A DNA stretch of 64,000 bases from Tritonibacter horizontis (GTDB taxonomy: Bacteria > Pseudomonadota > Alphaproteobacteria > Rhodobacterales > Rhodobacteraceae). Below the pieces are notes generated by a model, which was given only the letters and a program-made list of their open reading frames with translations, searched no databases and had not been told where the DNA came from. Every line of letters starts with the position of its first letter. The first letter of the stretch is position 1. The position numbers and the translations under genes are program-made. Location of the stretch: positions 1 to 64,000 of the forward strand of contig NZ_LPUY01000128.1 in NCBI RefSeq assembly GCF_001518015.1. Reading direction: 5' to 3'. Positions 16,088 to 25,391 of this stretch are shown in pieces.

Positions 16088-16172
16088 GGATCGGAGCGCA
16101 GCGGAGAATGCGCCCAGGGCCGGAAAATTGCTCCCGCGAGGAATGAGCCGAAGGCTCAGGGGAATTTTCTGG
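16088..16172 (-). promoter_or_regulatory. Structured RNA element, copy 2 (DUF2493 leader)
   Basis: Same architecture as 13016-13096: outer CCGGAAAATT (16120-16129) with AATTTTCTGG (16163-16172), a G.G mismatch and three pairs, internal CGCGAGGAAT, inner hairpin GAGCC-GAA-GGCTC (16145-16157), and the flank GAGCGCAGCGGAGA. It lies about 80 nt upstream of the DUF2493 start, the same distance class as copy 1 from DUF736. Confidence 0.7.
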
Positions 16173-16306
16173 TGCGGGGCGCATTGCTGCCCGGGCGAGG
16201 GGCGCTCTGCCCCGACCCGCCGGTCCATCGCTCCCCTTATCCAAACGGGATCAGAGCAAGCCCGCGGAACCTTTGTCCTGTCGGACATCCCCAGGGAGGT
16301 TGGCGG

Positions 16307-17353
16307 TCAGTCGTCCTCGATCTCCAGACCTTGTACTTTCATGGCCTTTAGCAGGGAACGGCGCAGCGCGTCTCTGCCAAATGCCCGCAGATCGTCGTTG
16401 AAATCGCCCATGTTCGGCACGAGATCACCACAGGCAATTCCAATAGATTCCAATTGGTTACGCAATCTCGTTGATGCGTTACGTCCAGCCTCGTCATTGT
16501 CTCGCACGATCCAGATGCGCGTGATCCCCGGCGGCGGGATGAAGAAGCCGAGATGGGTGGCGGTGAGACAGGAGGCGAGATCGAATTCTGGCAGGGCGGT
16601 TCCGACCGAGAGGGTGTTCTCGAGACCTTCCGCGACGATGAGATCAGTACGCCCGGTGCCGGACCAGAAGCGGATGGCATGGCCGTGCAGCTGTCCGAGG
16701 ATCCGCTTCGGGCTCTCGATCTCGGCCAAACCGCCGGTGGAGGGGTCGAGATAGACCCTTGCGCATCCGGTGATCTGGCCGCGATTGTCGGTGATCTTCG
16801 CGAGCAGGGCAGGGGCCCTTTGCGGCAGATCAGGGTCGTCCTCGCCCGGCCGCAGGAAGACCCGCGGATGATAGCGCAGGGCCGGGCCGAGCCGTGTGAT
16901 CCCGCGCCCCTGCAGATAGGTGGCAGCCAAGGTGCCGAGAACCGGCTTGCCAGCGGCAAAGAGCTTCCGCGCCCGCGCAATGCGTTTGCTGGAGGCTGCC
17001 TCCGGGCGCTCAGCCTTTCGAGTAGAACGAGACTCGGCAGGGCAGGGGGCTTCGCCGAGGAAGGATCGAGCCTCCCTCAGCGTTTCCTTGAGCGTCACCG
17101 ATCCAAGCCGTTCCTGCAGCAGGTCGATCAGGTCGCCATATTCACCCGTCGCGAAATCTTGCCAGGACCCGGCTTTACGACCACCCTGCGCCTGCAGACG
17201 GATGGCGAGGCTCTGGCCCTTTGCACCGGACGTGTCGCCGACCTGCCAATAATTGCCCTGCTTGCGCCCCTCGGGAAAATACTGGCGGCAGAAACTCTCG
17301 GCACGGTCTGCCAGATCGGCCGAGAGGTCTGCGATGCTGCGCCGCGCACTCAT
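16307..17353 (-). CDS. Toprim-domain (primase-like) protein
   Basis: A 348-residue protein with an N-terminal primase-associated region (YWQVGDTSGAKGQSLAIRL, GSWQDFATGEYGDLIDLL) and a C-terminal Toprim domain: acidic strand LIVAEGLENTLSVGTAL and the DxD strand IWIVRDNDEAGRN. This is the layout of plasmid/ICE DnaG-like primases. The true start is the ATG at 17353, which overlaps the stop codon of the helicase gene in an ATGA junction, so the two are translationally coupled. Role: probably priming of plasmid or transferred-strand synthesis. Confidence 0.88.
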   Translation of the reverse strand: MSARRSIADLSADLADRAESFCRQYFPEGRKQGNYWQVGDTSGAKGQSLAIRLQAQGGRKAGSWQDFATGEYGDLIDLLQERLGSVTLKETLREARSFLGEAPCPAESRSTRKAERPEAASSKRIARARKLFAAGKPVLGTLAATYLQGRGITRLGPALRYHPRVFLRPGEDDPDLPQRAPALLAKITDNRGQITGCARVYLDPSTGGLAEIESPKRILGQLHGHAIRFWSGTGRTDLIVAEGLENTLSVGTALPEFDLASCLTATHLGFFIPPPGITRIWIVRDNDEAGRNASTRLRNQLESIGIACGDLVPNMGDFNDDLRAFGRDALRRSLLKAMKVQGLEIEDD

Positions 17354-20300
17354 GCGGCGACATCTGCGGCGCTGGCGCCAACCGGATGCTCGGCGAGCAC
17401 CCGCGCCAGCACGTCGGTGCCATCCACCGGGATGAACATCCGCGTCTTCCACTGGATCACCTCGGTGAAACAGCCCATAACCTTCAACCTCGGCATTGCT
17501 GCGCCCGACGCACCGATGAGTTCGAGCCTCGGCTGTCCCATGACGAGCGAGCGGCGCAGCTGATAACCGCCGCGAAGGCTGAGGGTCGTTCTTGCTTCCA
17601 TGACCGCGGCGAACACCTCCTGCGGTGTCATCTCGATCTGACAATCGAGGCCGAGCCGCGCGTAGACATTGAGAAGCTGCTCCTGGCTGACCAGACGGCC
17701 GATGGCGCGTTCCCCATCCTCGGTCTGCAGGCGGTAGATGCGCATGTTGTCAGCGGGAAGCCGATCCCAGATCGGCAGGAGCAACCCGCAGATCAGCGTG
17801 ATCTTCGAGGTGGTGAACTCCGGCACCGCGTCAACCTCGGCCTGCCAGAACCGTTCGAACATCGCATCGTCGATCTCTTCCCAGTGCGACTTCGAGAACT
17901 CGGTCCGCGCGAGGATTTCGGACGCCATGGGCCGCAAGAGCTTCACCCGAAGGATTGGTACACCATCCTCGTCCATGAAGGCCGGCACGGTCACCATCAG
18001 CGCCGCGCGTTTGGAAGTCTTGTTCCAGCAGAGCGTCGCGCCTTTTGTATCCGCGCAAATGGATTTGACACGGGACAGGGTGAGCGGATCGTTTCGATCG
18101 GTACGCTCGACGGTCAGCGCGGTGGCCGCTGCGCCCATCGCCTCGTGCTCGAAAATCACCTTGCGATCGACGATCTCGAACTTTTCCGCGCGCAAGGTTT
18201 CGAGACCGTTATCGAGCGTGCCTGCCTGGCGCGCGTCTTCGATGATGGCCGATAGAAACCCGCCGAAAGCCTCGAAGATCGCGTCCTGCATGTCGATGCG
18301 GAGCGCGAGGCAGCGATTCAGGAACTGTTGGATCGGCGGCAGGTTTTCTTTCATGGTGCCATCCGCCTCATCAAGCGTCAGACCAGTCATCTCCTGAAAT
18401 TTCGCATAAGAGCAGGCCTCGATCTTGCCTGCGCGCAGCTTGTAGAAGAACTGCCGCAGCGCCGCCCGTGCGTAGGGGCTCTCAAGATTGTCCTCGGCGC
18501 GAAACATGTTCTGACCACCTGTCTCGCGTTGCCCCTTGGTGATCGCCCCGAGCGTGTCGAGGCGGCGGGCGATGGTGGAGAGGAACCGCTTCTCACCCTT
18601 CACGTCTGTGGCAACGGGGCGGAAGAGCGGCGGCTGCGCCTGGTTGGTGCGGTTGGTGCGCCCCAGCCCCTGGATCGCATTGTCTGCCTTCCAGCCGGGC
18701 TCAAGGAGGTAATGCACCCGCAGGCGCTGGTTCTTGGCCCCAAGATCGGCATGGTAGCTGCGCCCAGTGCCACCGGCATCGGAGAAGATCAGGATGCGCT
18801 TGGCGTCGTCCATGAAGGCCTGCGTTTCTCCCAGATTGGAGGAGGCGGGGCGGTTTTCGACCTTAAGCCGCCCCTCACGCGTTTTTACGATGCGCCGCTT
18901 ACGTCCGGTGACCTCGGCGACCGCGGCGCCCCCGAAATGCCACAGGATCTGGTCGAGCGCGCCCTGTACCGGGGCGAGAGCACCCAGATGCTCAACAAGA
19001 TCATCCCGCCGCCGCTCTGCCTCGCGACAGATGATCGGGTTGCCATCACCATCGAGTGCCGGGCGCGAGCGCAGATCGCCATTCTCGTCCGTGTAGGGCT
19101 CAAAGAGCTGCGTCGGGAAGGAATGCATCAGGTAATCCATGATGTTCTCGCGGGGCGTAAAATCGACCTGCAAATCGTCCCACTCCGAGGGCGGGATCTC
19201 TTCGAGGCGGCGTTCCATCACCGCCTCGCTGGTCGACACCACCTGGATCACCGCCGAATGTCCCGCCGCCAAGTCCGCCTCGATCGCGCGGATCAGCGAG
19301 GGGCATTTCATGGCGGTGATGAGGTGGTTGAAGAAGCGCTGCTTGTTGCTCTCGAAGGCCGAGCGCGCGGCGGATTTCGCCTGAGCGTTCAGCGTGCCGG
19401 TCTCGGAGGAAATGCCCGAGGCCTGCAGCGCTGCCTCAAGGTTGGTATGGATGATCTGATACGCATCGGCGTAGCTGTCATAGATCGCGACCTGGGCGGG
19501 TGTCAGCTCATGCACCAGCATCTCGTATTCGACGCCGGCATAGGAGAGCGAGCGTGCCAGATAAAGCCCGAGCGCCTTCAGGTCGCGCGAGATCATCTCC
19601 ATCGCGGCGATGCCCCCGGCCTCCATCGCGGCAACGAACTCGGCCCGCGTCACGAAGGGGAAATCACCCGTGCCCCAGAGACCGAGGCGGGAGGCATAAG
19701 CGAGATTGCCGACGACCGTCGCACCGGTGGCCGAGACGTAGAGCACCCGCGCATCCGGAACCGCGTTTTGCAACGCGAGGCCCGCAAGACCCTGCTGGGA
19801 GGCCTTTTTGTCGCCGCGGTCGGACTTTTCGCCGGCGGCATTCGCCATGGCGTGGCTTTCGTCGAAGGCGATGACCCCATCGAACCCCTCGCCGAGCCAA
19901 GACGTCACCTGATCGAGGCGGGAGGCTTTGCTCTCACGCTCGGCTGAGCGCAGAGTGGCGTAGGTGACGAAGAGGATACCCTCGGGCAGACGAATGTCGC
20001 TGCCCTGGCGGAACTTCGAGAGCGGTACGATATCGCTTTCGCGGCCGCCGAGCGCCATCCAGTCGCGACGCGCATCTTCGATGAGCTTGTCGCTCTTTGA
20101 GACCCAGACCGCTCGTCGGCGTCCCTGCAGCCAGTTGTCGAGGATGATGCCCGCGACCTGCCGCCCCTTGCCGCAGCCGGTGCCATCACCCAGGAACCAG
20201 CCCTTGCGCAGACGGAAGGCACCGTTGTCGTCCTCAGACGCGGCCATCAACTGGCCCTCGTTCTCGCCGCGCTTGAACCAGCCCTTGAGATGCGTCTCGT

Positions 20301-21747
20301 GCGCATTGCCCGCATAGATGACGCTTTCGAGCTGCGGCGCGGAAATTAGGCCGTCGGCGATGAGGGACTTCGGCAGGACGGGGCGGTAGCTCGGCACGGG
20401 CGGCGGCACCGAGGCCATGGCGGCGGATTGCACAAGCGGTGTCGGATGCTCCGCTGCTCCGTCGATCCGGATCGCCTGCAGGTCATAGGCCTCGTAGACC
20501 GTGTCCTGCAGCGCGCCGTCCGGTTCGCTCCAGGCTTTCGGCAGGTAGTCGAGCGGGGTAGTCTCGATGTCGTTGAACGGGTGCTTCGCGCGTTCTTCGG
20601 CGAGGGAACGGGTTTCCTGGCGGGCGGCGTTGCGCAGGGCGTGGAGGTTGGAGCGGGTCGGGCGGCTCGGCTCAGCCAACGCTGAACTGGTGGGGCAGGG
20701 CGGGGGGCTGCGGCGCTCAGGGCAATGGGTGAGCACCGCAGCGAGAAGTTCACCCGTGGTCGCGCAAATCGGATGATAGGCAGCCTCGATATGACTCGGC
20801 GCGGTCTCTTCTGTGCCGACGTTGCCCTTGTCGATCACTGTCAGCCGGGTATCGATGGTGGTGCCATGCCGCGCGAACACCTTGCCGTCGATCGCGGCGG
20901 AAAACACGACATAGGCGCTTTGTCCAATCCGCTGAAATGTCGATCGGAAGCTTTTCGTGGTGGGGCAAAAACTCTCACCGGTGATGACGACCAGTCGCCC
21001 GCCCGGCGCGAGGCGTGCCAGGGCGGAAAGCACATGCTGACTGGTCGCCTGCCTAAACCGGCCCTCGACATGGTTGGCGGCGGAGAACGGCGGGTTCATC
21101 ACGATGACCGAGGGCGTGATCGACCGGTCAAGCCGGTCGTCGATCGAGGCGGCGTCGTGATCCGACACCGTAGCTTCTGGGAACAATTCCCTCAGCAGGG
21201 CGCGGCGGGTTTCGGCAAGTTCATTCAGCGTCAAGCGAACACCCGCAATCTGGGCGAAGATCGCCAGCATGCCAGTGCCGGCCGAGGGCTCGAGCACCAG
21301 GTCGTCGTTCCGAAACCCGGCTGCCCGCGCGACGATTGCCGCGAGGGGCAAAGGCGTGGAAAACTGTTGCAAGCGCACGCTGTCTTCGGATCGCCGCGTG
21401 TGGGACGGGGCCAGACTGGCGAGACGGTCGATCATGGTGAGTAAGGCGTGCGGCGAGGGCGACCGCCGCTGCATTAGCGAGCCGTAGCGCAAAAGCATCA
21501 GGATCTGGGCGACCTCGGCGGCCTCGTAGGCGTCCTTCCAGACCCAGGCGCCGTTGCTGTCGCTCGTGCCGAAAGCGTCTTCCATCGCGGAACGAAGAAT
21601 GGCGGCGTCGATGGGTTTCCCAGCCACGAATTGGGGAAGCAGTACGGTTGCAGCCCGCATCAAGTTTTGGGCAAAATCGCGGGCCGCGGGCAGGTCAGGG
21701 GCCTCGGCAGGGCTCGGAAGCGGGACGGAATGGGGGTGAGCGTTCAT
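17350..21747 (-). CDS. Strawberry-notch helicase fused to an N6-adenine methyltransferase-like domain
   Basis: A 1465-residue fusion. Residues about 120-260 hold a class I SAM-methyltransferase core with motif I LVLEPSAGTGMLAIFAQ and the catalytic NPPF (VIVMNPPFSAANH). Residues about 500-1000 hold a strawberry-notch SF2 helicase with GDGTGCGKGRQ, DESH box (VIAFDESHAM), LYVSATGATV and QGLGRTNRTNQ, followed by the strawberry-notch C-terminal domain. This fusion is a plasmid and ICE backbone protein linked to DUF2493, Toprim and ParB genes; it may protect or remodel element DNA, but its activity is unproven. GGAG precedes the ATG. The gene overlaps the Toprim start by 4 bp. Two hairpins (21802-21820, 21889-21920) lie in the leader side. 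Confidence 0.88.
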   Translation of the reverse strand: MNAHPHSVPLPSPAEAPDLPAARDFAQNLMRAATVLLPQFVAGKPIDAAILRSAMEDAFGTSDSNGAWVWKDAYEAAEVAQILMLLRYGSLMQRRSPSPHALLTMIDRLASLAPSHTRRSEDSVRLQQFSTPLPLAAIVARAAGFRNDDLVLEPSAGTGMLAIFAQIAGVRLTLNELAETRRALLRELFPEATVSDHDAASIDDRLDRSITPSVIVMNPPFSAANHVEGRFRQATSQHVLSALARLAPGGRLVVITGESFCPTTKSFRSTFQRIGQSAYVVFSAAIDGKVFARHGTTIDTRLTVIDKGNVGTEETAPSHIEAAYHPICATTGELLAAVLTHCPERRSPPPCPTSSALAEPSRPTRSNLHALRNAARQETRSLAEERAKHPFNDIETTPLDYLPKAWSEPDGALQDTVYEAYDLQAIRIDGAAEHPTPLVQSAAMASVPPPVPSYRPVLPKSLIADGLISAPQLESVIYAGNAHETHLKGWFKRGENEGQLMAASEDDNGAFRLRKGWFLGDGTGCGKGRQVAGIILDNWLQGRRRAVWVSKSDKLIEDARRDWMALGGRESDIVPLSKFRQGSDIRLPEGILFVTYATLRSAERESKASRLDQVTSWLGEGFDGVIAFDESHAMANAAGEKSDRGDKKASQQGLAGLALQNAVPDARVLYVSATGATVVGNLAYASRLGLWGTGDFPFVTRAEFVAAMEAGGIAAMEMISRDLKALGLYLARSLSYAGVEYEMLVHELTPAQVAIYDSYADAYQIIHTNLEAALQASGISSETGTLNAQAKSAARSAFESNKQRFFNHLITAMKCPSLIRAIEADLAAGHSAVIQVVSTSEAVMERRLEEIPPSEWDDLQVDFTPRENIMDYLMHSFPTQLFEPYTDENGDLRSRPALDGDGNPIICREAERRRDDLVEHLGALAPVQGALDQILWHFGGAAVAEVTGRKRRIVKTREGRLKVENRPASSNLGETQAFMDDAKRILIFSDAGGTGRSYHADLGAKNQRLRVHYLLEPGWKADNAIQGLGRTNRTNQAQPPLFRPVATDVKGEKRFLSTIARRLDTLGAITKGQRETGGQNMFRAEDNLESPYARAALRQFFYKLRAGKIEACSYAKFQEMTGLTLDEADGTMKENLPPIQQFLNRCLALRIDMQDAIFEAFGGFLSAIIEDARQAGTLDNGLETLRAEKFEIVDRKVIFEHEAMGAAATALTVERTDRNDPLTLSRVKSICADTKGATLCWNKTSKRAALMVTVPAFMDEDGVPILRVKLLRPMASEILARTEFSKSHWEEIDDAMFERFWQAEVDAVPEFTTSKITLICGLLLPIWDRLPADNMRIYRLQTEDGERAIGRLVSQEQLLNVYARLGLDCQIEMTPQEVFAAVMEARTTLSLRGGYQLRRSLVMGQPRLELIGASGAAMPRLKVMGCFTEVIQWKTRMFIPVDGTDVLARVLAEHPVGASAADVAA

Positions 21748-21801
21748 CGGCAGTCTCCGGGTTTGAGGGTTTTCCCCAAGCCCGCGCGCACTCTCTCACC
21801 C

Positions 21802-21820
21802 GGGAGGGGTCAACCCTCCC
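21802..21820 (-). promoter_or_regulatory. Leader hairpin of the strawberry-notch gene
   Basis: Perfect 7-bp stem GGGAGGG/CCCTCCC with a 5-nt loop, 55 bp upstream of the helicase start. On the minus strand no T-run follows, so an attenuator, processing site or stability hairpin is more likely than a terminator. Confidence 0.45.
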
Positions 21821-21888
21821 GCCCTGTCTCTCCCTCTTTTCGGCTGGTTTTTTGCATCGGCACTAGCACCGCTTATCGGTAGACCGGA

Positions 21889-21920
21889 CATAGCCAACGT
21901 AATGTTGAACGGTGGCTATG
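21889..21920. repeat. 8-bp inverted repeat in the cargo boundary
   Basis: CATAGCCA (21889-21896) and TGGCTATG (21913-21920) are perfect inverted copies 16 nt apart. This could be an operator, or the scar of a lost element at the junction between backbone and cargo. Confidence 0.35.
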
Positions 21921-22140
21921 CGGGACTTTCCCGACATTGATGCTTGGGCATGTTGCTGACGCAGCATCGCTTCGCGGGTGCGGTACGCACGTCGCTGCGT
22001 TGCAGCCAAAGTCGCAAAATCGGTCATTTAAAGCCCCGCCGAGCCACAAATTTCAAACCGTGCTTTCGCCGCAGACGGTTCCAACGCTTCAGTCGCGGGA
22101 CGAGGCAGTTTCTGAGTCTGTCTACCTTTCGGATCACGCA

Positions 22141-23358
22141 TCACCCCCTCGCTTCAGCCCGCGCAAGTGGACCCGGCTCTTCGCGAATGGGGAGGTGGAT
22201 CAAAGCGGCCAACAGGCCCAGCACCACAGCAGCCCACCACATCAGCGTGTAGTCTTGTGCAACGTCATAGATGCGACCACCAAGCCAAGCACCGATGAAA
22301 CTGCCAGTTTGGTGACTGAAGAAAACAAGACCCGCCAAGGTTGAGAAGAACTTCAATCCTTGGGTCTGCGCCACCAGTCCCATCGTCAACGGCACGGTTG
22401 AAAGCCAAAGCAGGCCCATTACGGCCGAGAACACCAGAACACTGACCTCTGTGACCGGCACAAGAACAAACAGCGAGATCACCACGGCGCGCGCAAAGTA
22501 GATGCCGCTAAGAACGGCTTTCTTTGACAAATGCTGGCCCGACCATCCCGCGAAGAACGACCCGGCGATGTTAAACAGGCCGATCAATGCCAGCGACCAG
22601 GCCCCAATAGATGCGGCAAGGCCAAGATCCATGACATAGGCGGGCAAATGGGTTTGGATGAACGCCACGTGAAACCCGCAAACGAAAAAGCCGAAGAACA
22701 GGCAAAGATAACTCCGGTCGGTGAAGGCAACCGACAAGGCGTGGCCGAAATCGCTCGCGCTTGACCCAGATGCGGTTGGCTTTGCCACGCGCGCGATGAA
22801 GATCAGGAAAGGCAGGATGAGTGCAAAACTGCATCCGATCACGATCAGAGCGGTTTGCCATCCGATTGTGCCAATCATCGTTGTTGCCGTGGGTGCCGCG
22901 ACAAACATCCCAAGCGAGGCCGCTGCGGTCCCCAGACCCAAGATGAAACTTCTACGTTCCGCACTGACAATCTTGCCCAGGGCGCCGATCACGATTGGAA
23001 ACGAGGCCGCGCCGGTGCCAGCGCCGACCAGAATGCCTGTCAGAACAAATAATGTCGGGTCGGTCGTCATGCCACGCAGGGCAAAGCCAATCCCTGCGCA
23101 TATCGCGCCAAAGGCAAGAACCCGTGCCGTTCCAAACCTGTCTGCAACTGCCCCGGCAATGGGCTGAGCAAACCCCCAAGTGAGAAGTTGGATTGCAACG
23201 GAAAGAGAAAATACTTCGCGGCCCCAGCCAAGGTCCTGCGACATGGGCGTCAGAAAAACACCAAAGGTGGCGGCAAATCCAAAACCCAGAAAGGCCACCA
23301 TGCAGCCCGCAAAAATGGCCGCACGAAGGCCTGGTGTCTGCACGTCATCTGTCGTCAT
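22141..23358 (-). CDS. MFS transporter, substrate unknown
   Basis: A 405-residue major facilitator protein with about 12 hydrophobic segments (for example GCMVAFLGFGFAATFGVFL and IYFARAVVISLFVLVPV) and an MFS loop motif near residue 70 (AVADRFGTARVLAFG). It is the last of the minus-strand cargo genes, 42 bp downstream of an enoyl-CoA hydratase-like gene. Its substrate cannot be read from sequence; its neighbours suggest an organic acid. Confidence 0.85.
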   Translation of the reverse strand: MTTDDVQTPGLRAAIFAGCMVAFLGFGFAATFGVFLTPMSQDLGWGREVFSLSVAIQLLTWGFAQPIAGAVADRFGTARVLAFGAICAGIGFALRGMTTDPTLFVLTGILVGAGTGAASFPIVIGALGKIVSAERRSFILGLGTAAASLGMFVAAPTATTMIGTIGWQTALIVIGCSFALILPFLIFIARVAKPTASGSSASDFGHALSVAFTDRSYLCLFFGFFVCGFHVAFIQTHLPAYVMDLGLAASIGAWSLALIGLFNIAGSFFAGWSGQHLSKKAVLSGIYFARAVVISLFVLVPVTEVSVLVFSAVMGLLWLSTVPLTMGLVAQTQGLKFFSTLAGLVFFSHQTGSFIGAWLGGRIYDVAQDYTLMWWAAVVLGLLAALIHLPIREEPGPLARAEARG

Positions 23359-23400
23359 ATCCGCCCCTGTCTATGGTGGAAACGCTGTTGCAGCACTTGT

Positions 23401-24186
23401 TCACTTTCCCTCAAACCGGGGTGTTTCCTTGGCCAGAAAGGCCGCGATCCCGGCGGGGCCATCGCGCGTGCGCATCATGTCGGAGATAGACCGTGTTTCC
23501 CGATCCAACTGGGTTTCCAACCCATCTGAAAAGGCCGTGTCCAGTAGCCGTTTCACACCGCCAAACGCTTGCGTCGGCCCGGATGCGACGTTTCGCGCGA
23601 GCGCACGCGCCTCATCCACTACGGTCTCGGGTGGCACCACCTTGTTGACCAAACCCCAATCCTGCGCCTCTGTCGCCGTCAGGACCCGATTGGTCAGCAT
23701 CAGTTCTTTTGCCCGCAGCAACCCGACGTGTTTCGCAAGGTAGTAGGTCGACGATCCGTCCGGTGTCAGACCCGAGGACGTATAGGCCGAGACAAACTTG
23801 GCCTTTTCAGACGCGATCACGTAGTCGCCAGACAAAACCATCGAGAACCCACCGCCACCAGCGGTGCCGTTCACGGCCATAATGACGGGCGCGTCAATCC
23901 AGGCAAGTCGGATCAACCCTGCGTGCAGCAGCGTGGCCATGCGAGTCAGGTGCGCGGGTTTGTCTGGGGCGGCGTCCATTTCGGCAAGATCCCCACCGCC
24001 GCAGAACATCTTACCGCTGGCAGTCACGATCACGGCGCGCACGTCTGGCGCACCGCAACGCACACCGACGTCAAACAACTCTTCGGCCATACGCGCGTTC
24101 AATGCGTTGGCAGGGCTATCCTCTCGATCCAAGGTAATTGTCGCGATACTTTCGGCAATTTCAAAGCGGAGTGTTTTATAGTCCAT
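23401..24186 (-). CDS. Enoyl-CoA hydratase/isomerase family protein
   Basis: A 261-residue crotonase-fold protein. The oxyanion-hole segments are FCGGGDLAEMD and NGTAGGGGFSMVLSGD, and the acid position lies in SGLTPDGSSTYYL. The hydratase glutamate of the first catalytic position is replaced by glycine in the GGGGF loop, while the aspartate after GLTP is kept; this fits isomerase-type members such as PaaG better than classic hydratases. It acts on an acyl-CoA thioester of unknown identity. Probably co-transcribed with the MFS gene. Confidence 0.85.
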   Translation of the reverse strand: MDYKTLRFEIAESIATITLDREDSPANALNARMAEELFDVGVRCGAPDVRAVIVTASGKMFCGGGDLAEMDAAPDKPAHLTRMATLLHAGLIRLAWIDAPVIMAVNGTAGGGGFSMVLSGDYVIASEKAKFVSAYTSSGLTPDGSSTYYLAKHVGLLRAKELMLTNRVLTATEAQDWGLVNKVVPPETVVDEARALARNVASGPTQAFGGVKRLLDTAFSDGLETQLDRETRSISDMMRTRDGPAGIAAFLAKETPRFEGK

Positions 24187-24207
24187 AGTTTCTGCCTCAG
24201 ATAGATG

Positions 24208-24690
24208 TCACGGCGCACGCCTTGCGGCCTGTCGTTCCAATTCAAAAGTGTGCGAAAGCTGAGCTTCGGCGTCGTGGGCCTCTATGCGCTCGCCGCAATC
24301 TGGGCAGGTCATGTGGGGCCTGACAACCTTGCCGCAAGCCTTGTGCGTGATCTGCACAGGGGTGTCATCCGTGCCCAACCAGCGATCGCCCCATTGCTTT
24401 AACGCGATGATCACCGCCCACAGGTCGCGCCCCTTTTCCGTCAGGCGGTATTCGTGCCGTGGCGGGCGTTCTGAATATGGCGCGCGGCGGATCACCCCTT
24501 CCGCTTCCAGCTTCTTTAGACGTTGCGCCAAAAGGTGAGACGACATGCCTGTGAGGCGCAGGAAATCGTCAAAGCGTCGGGTCCCAAGGAACATTTCCCG
24601 CACAATCAGAAGCGTCCATTCATCGCCGACTTGTGCAACGGCGCGCGCGATGGTGCAGGTGTGCGACGGAAGGTCAGAGCGGCTCATCAA
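24208..24690 (-). CDS. HxlR-family winged-helix regulator with zinc ribbon
   Basis: A 160-residue HxlR-type regulator: an N-terminal winged helix (VGDEWTLLIVREMFLGTRRF, MSSHLLAQRLKKLEAEGVI, wing PPRHEYRLTEKG) and a C-terminal extension with four cysteines (KACGKV, TCPDCGE) that look like a zinc ribbon. HxlR proteins are usually redox- or ligand-responsive local regulators. It is divergent from a GST gene across an 89-bp gap that contains a palindrome (24717-24729), and it probably controls both arms of this cargo cluster. Confidence 0.88.
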   Translation of the reverse strand: MMSRSDLPSHTCTIARAVAQVGDEWTLLIVREMFLGTRRFDDFLRLTGMSSHLLAQRLKKLEAEGVIRRAPYSERPPRHEYRLTEKGRDLWAVIIALKQWGDRWLGTDDTPVQITHKACGKVVRPHMTCPDCGERIEAHDAEAQLSHTFELERQAARRAP

Positions 24691-24716
24691 CAGTCACTTC
24701 TTTTTTTAAATTGACT

Positions 24717-24729
24717 AACTTCTAAAGTT
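24717..24729. promoter_or_regulatory. Candidate HxlR operator
   Basis: AACTT-CTA-AAGTT, a perfect 5-bp palindrome in the divergent hxlR/gst promoter gap, flanked by TTGACT-like and GAAGTC sequences that extend the symmetry weakly. Confidence 0.5.
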
Positions 24730-24779
24730 GAAGTCTCCTGCTTGTCAACAAGTCCCGTCGCATATTCGAGAGGCCTCAA

Positions 24780-25382
24780 ATGAAAGTCTACTTTGCCCCC
24801 CAGTCACGCGCCGTGCGCACGGTTTGGCTGCTCGAAGAAATGGGTCAGCCTTATGAGCTGGTGAAATTCACATTGGGCCAGAAAGAAATGCGCGGTCCGG
24901 ACTACACGGCGATCAATCCTAATGGCCGGGTGCCCACACTGGTTGATGGCGATATCACGATCAGCGAAAGCACCGCAATTGCACAGTATCTGGCGGCCAA
25001 ATATGCACCCAACTTGGCTGCTGCACCTGACGCCCAGAACTTTGCCGAATACCTGCAATGGCTGCACTATGCCGAGGGCATGATCATGCCACCGATCAAC
25101 AACTATGTGGTCGAAACCATCCTGCTTCCCCCCGAACGGCGCAATGATGAGATCGCCGCGCGCGCGCTCAAGCTTTTGAACCGCACGCTCGCGGCGGTCG
25201 AGCATCATATGGAAGGGCGTGACTTTCTCGCCGGGGATTTCACGATTGCGGATACCATCACCGGACACGCAGTCGTCATGTCGCGTCGCCTTGGTGCGGC
25301 GTTCGAAAACCTGCCGAACCTCTTAGCCTACGCGGATCGACTAGAGGCCCGCTCCGCCTTCCAGACGGCAGAAGCAGCATAG
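24780..25382 (+). CDS. Glutathione S-transferase family protein
   Basis: A 200-residue soluble GST. The N-terminal thioredoxin-like domain (residues 1-77) has the glutathione-binding SESTAIAQYLAAKY box and the cis-proline in GRVPTLVDGD. The all-helical C-terminal domain has the N-capping box FTIADTITGHAV. There is no obvious catalytic Ser or Cys at the first helix (APQSRAVRTVWLL), so activity type is open. First gene of a plus-strand run GST-SDR-AEC-GFA. Confidence 0.88.
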   Translation: MKVYFAPQSRAVRTVWLLEEMGQPYELVKFTLGQKEMRGPDYTAINPNGRVPTLVDGDITISESTAIAQYLAAKYAPNLAAAPDAQNFAEYLQWLHYAEGMIMPPINNYVVETILLPPERRNDEIAARALKLLNRTLAAVEHHMEGRDFLAGDFTIADTITGHAVVMSRRLGAAFENLPNLLAYADRLEARSAFQTAEAA

Positions 25383-25391
25383 AGTAACGAT

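Larger units (their letters stand above)
21748..22140. other. Intergenic region with two hairpins; left edge of the cargo block
   Basis: No gene seen. It holds GGGAGGG-GTCAA-CCCTCCC (21802-21820) and CATAGCCA...TGGCTATG (21889-21920). The backbone gene order breaks here: helicase on one side, an unrelated MFS gene on the other. Confidence 0.5.

Noticed and set aside
18328-19947. 539-residue plus-strand frame
   Set aside because: Opposite strand of the strawberry-notch gene; no family features.
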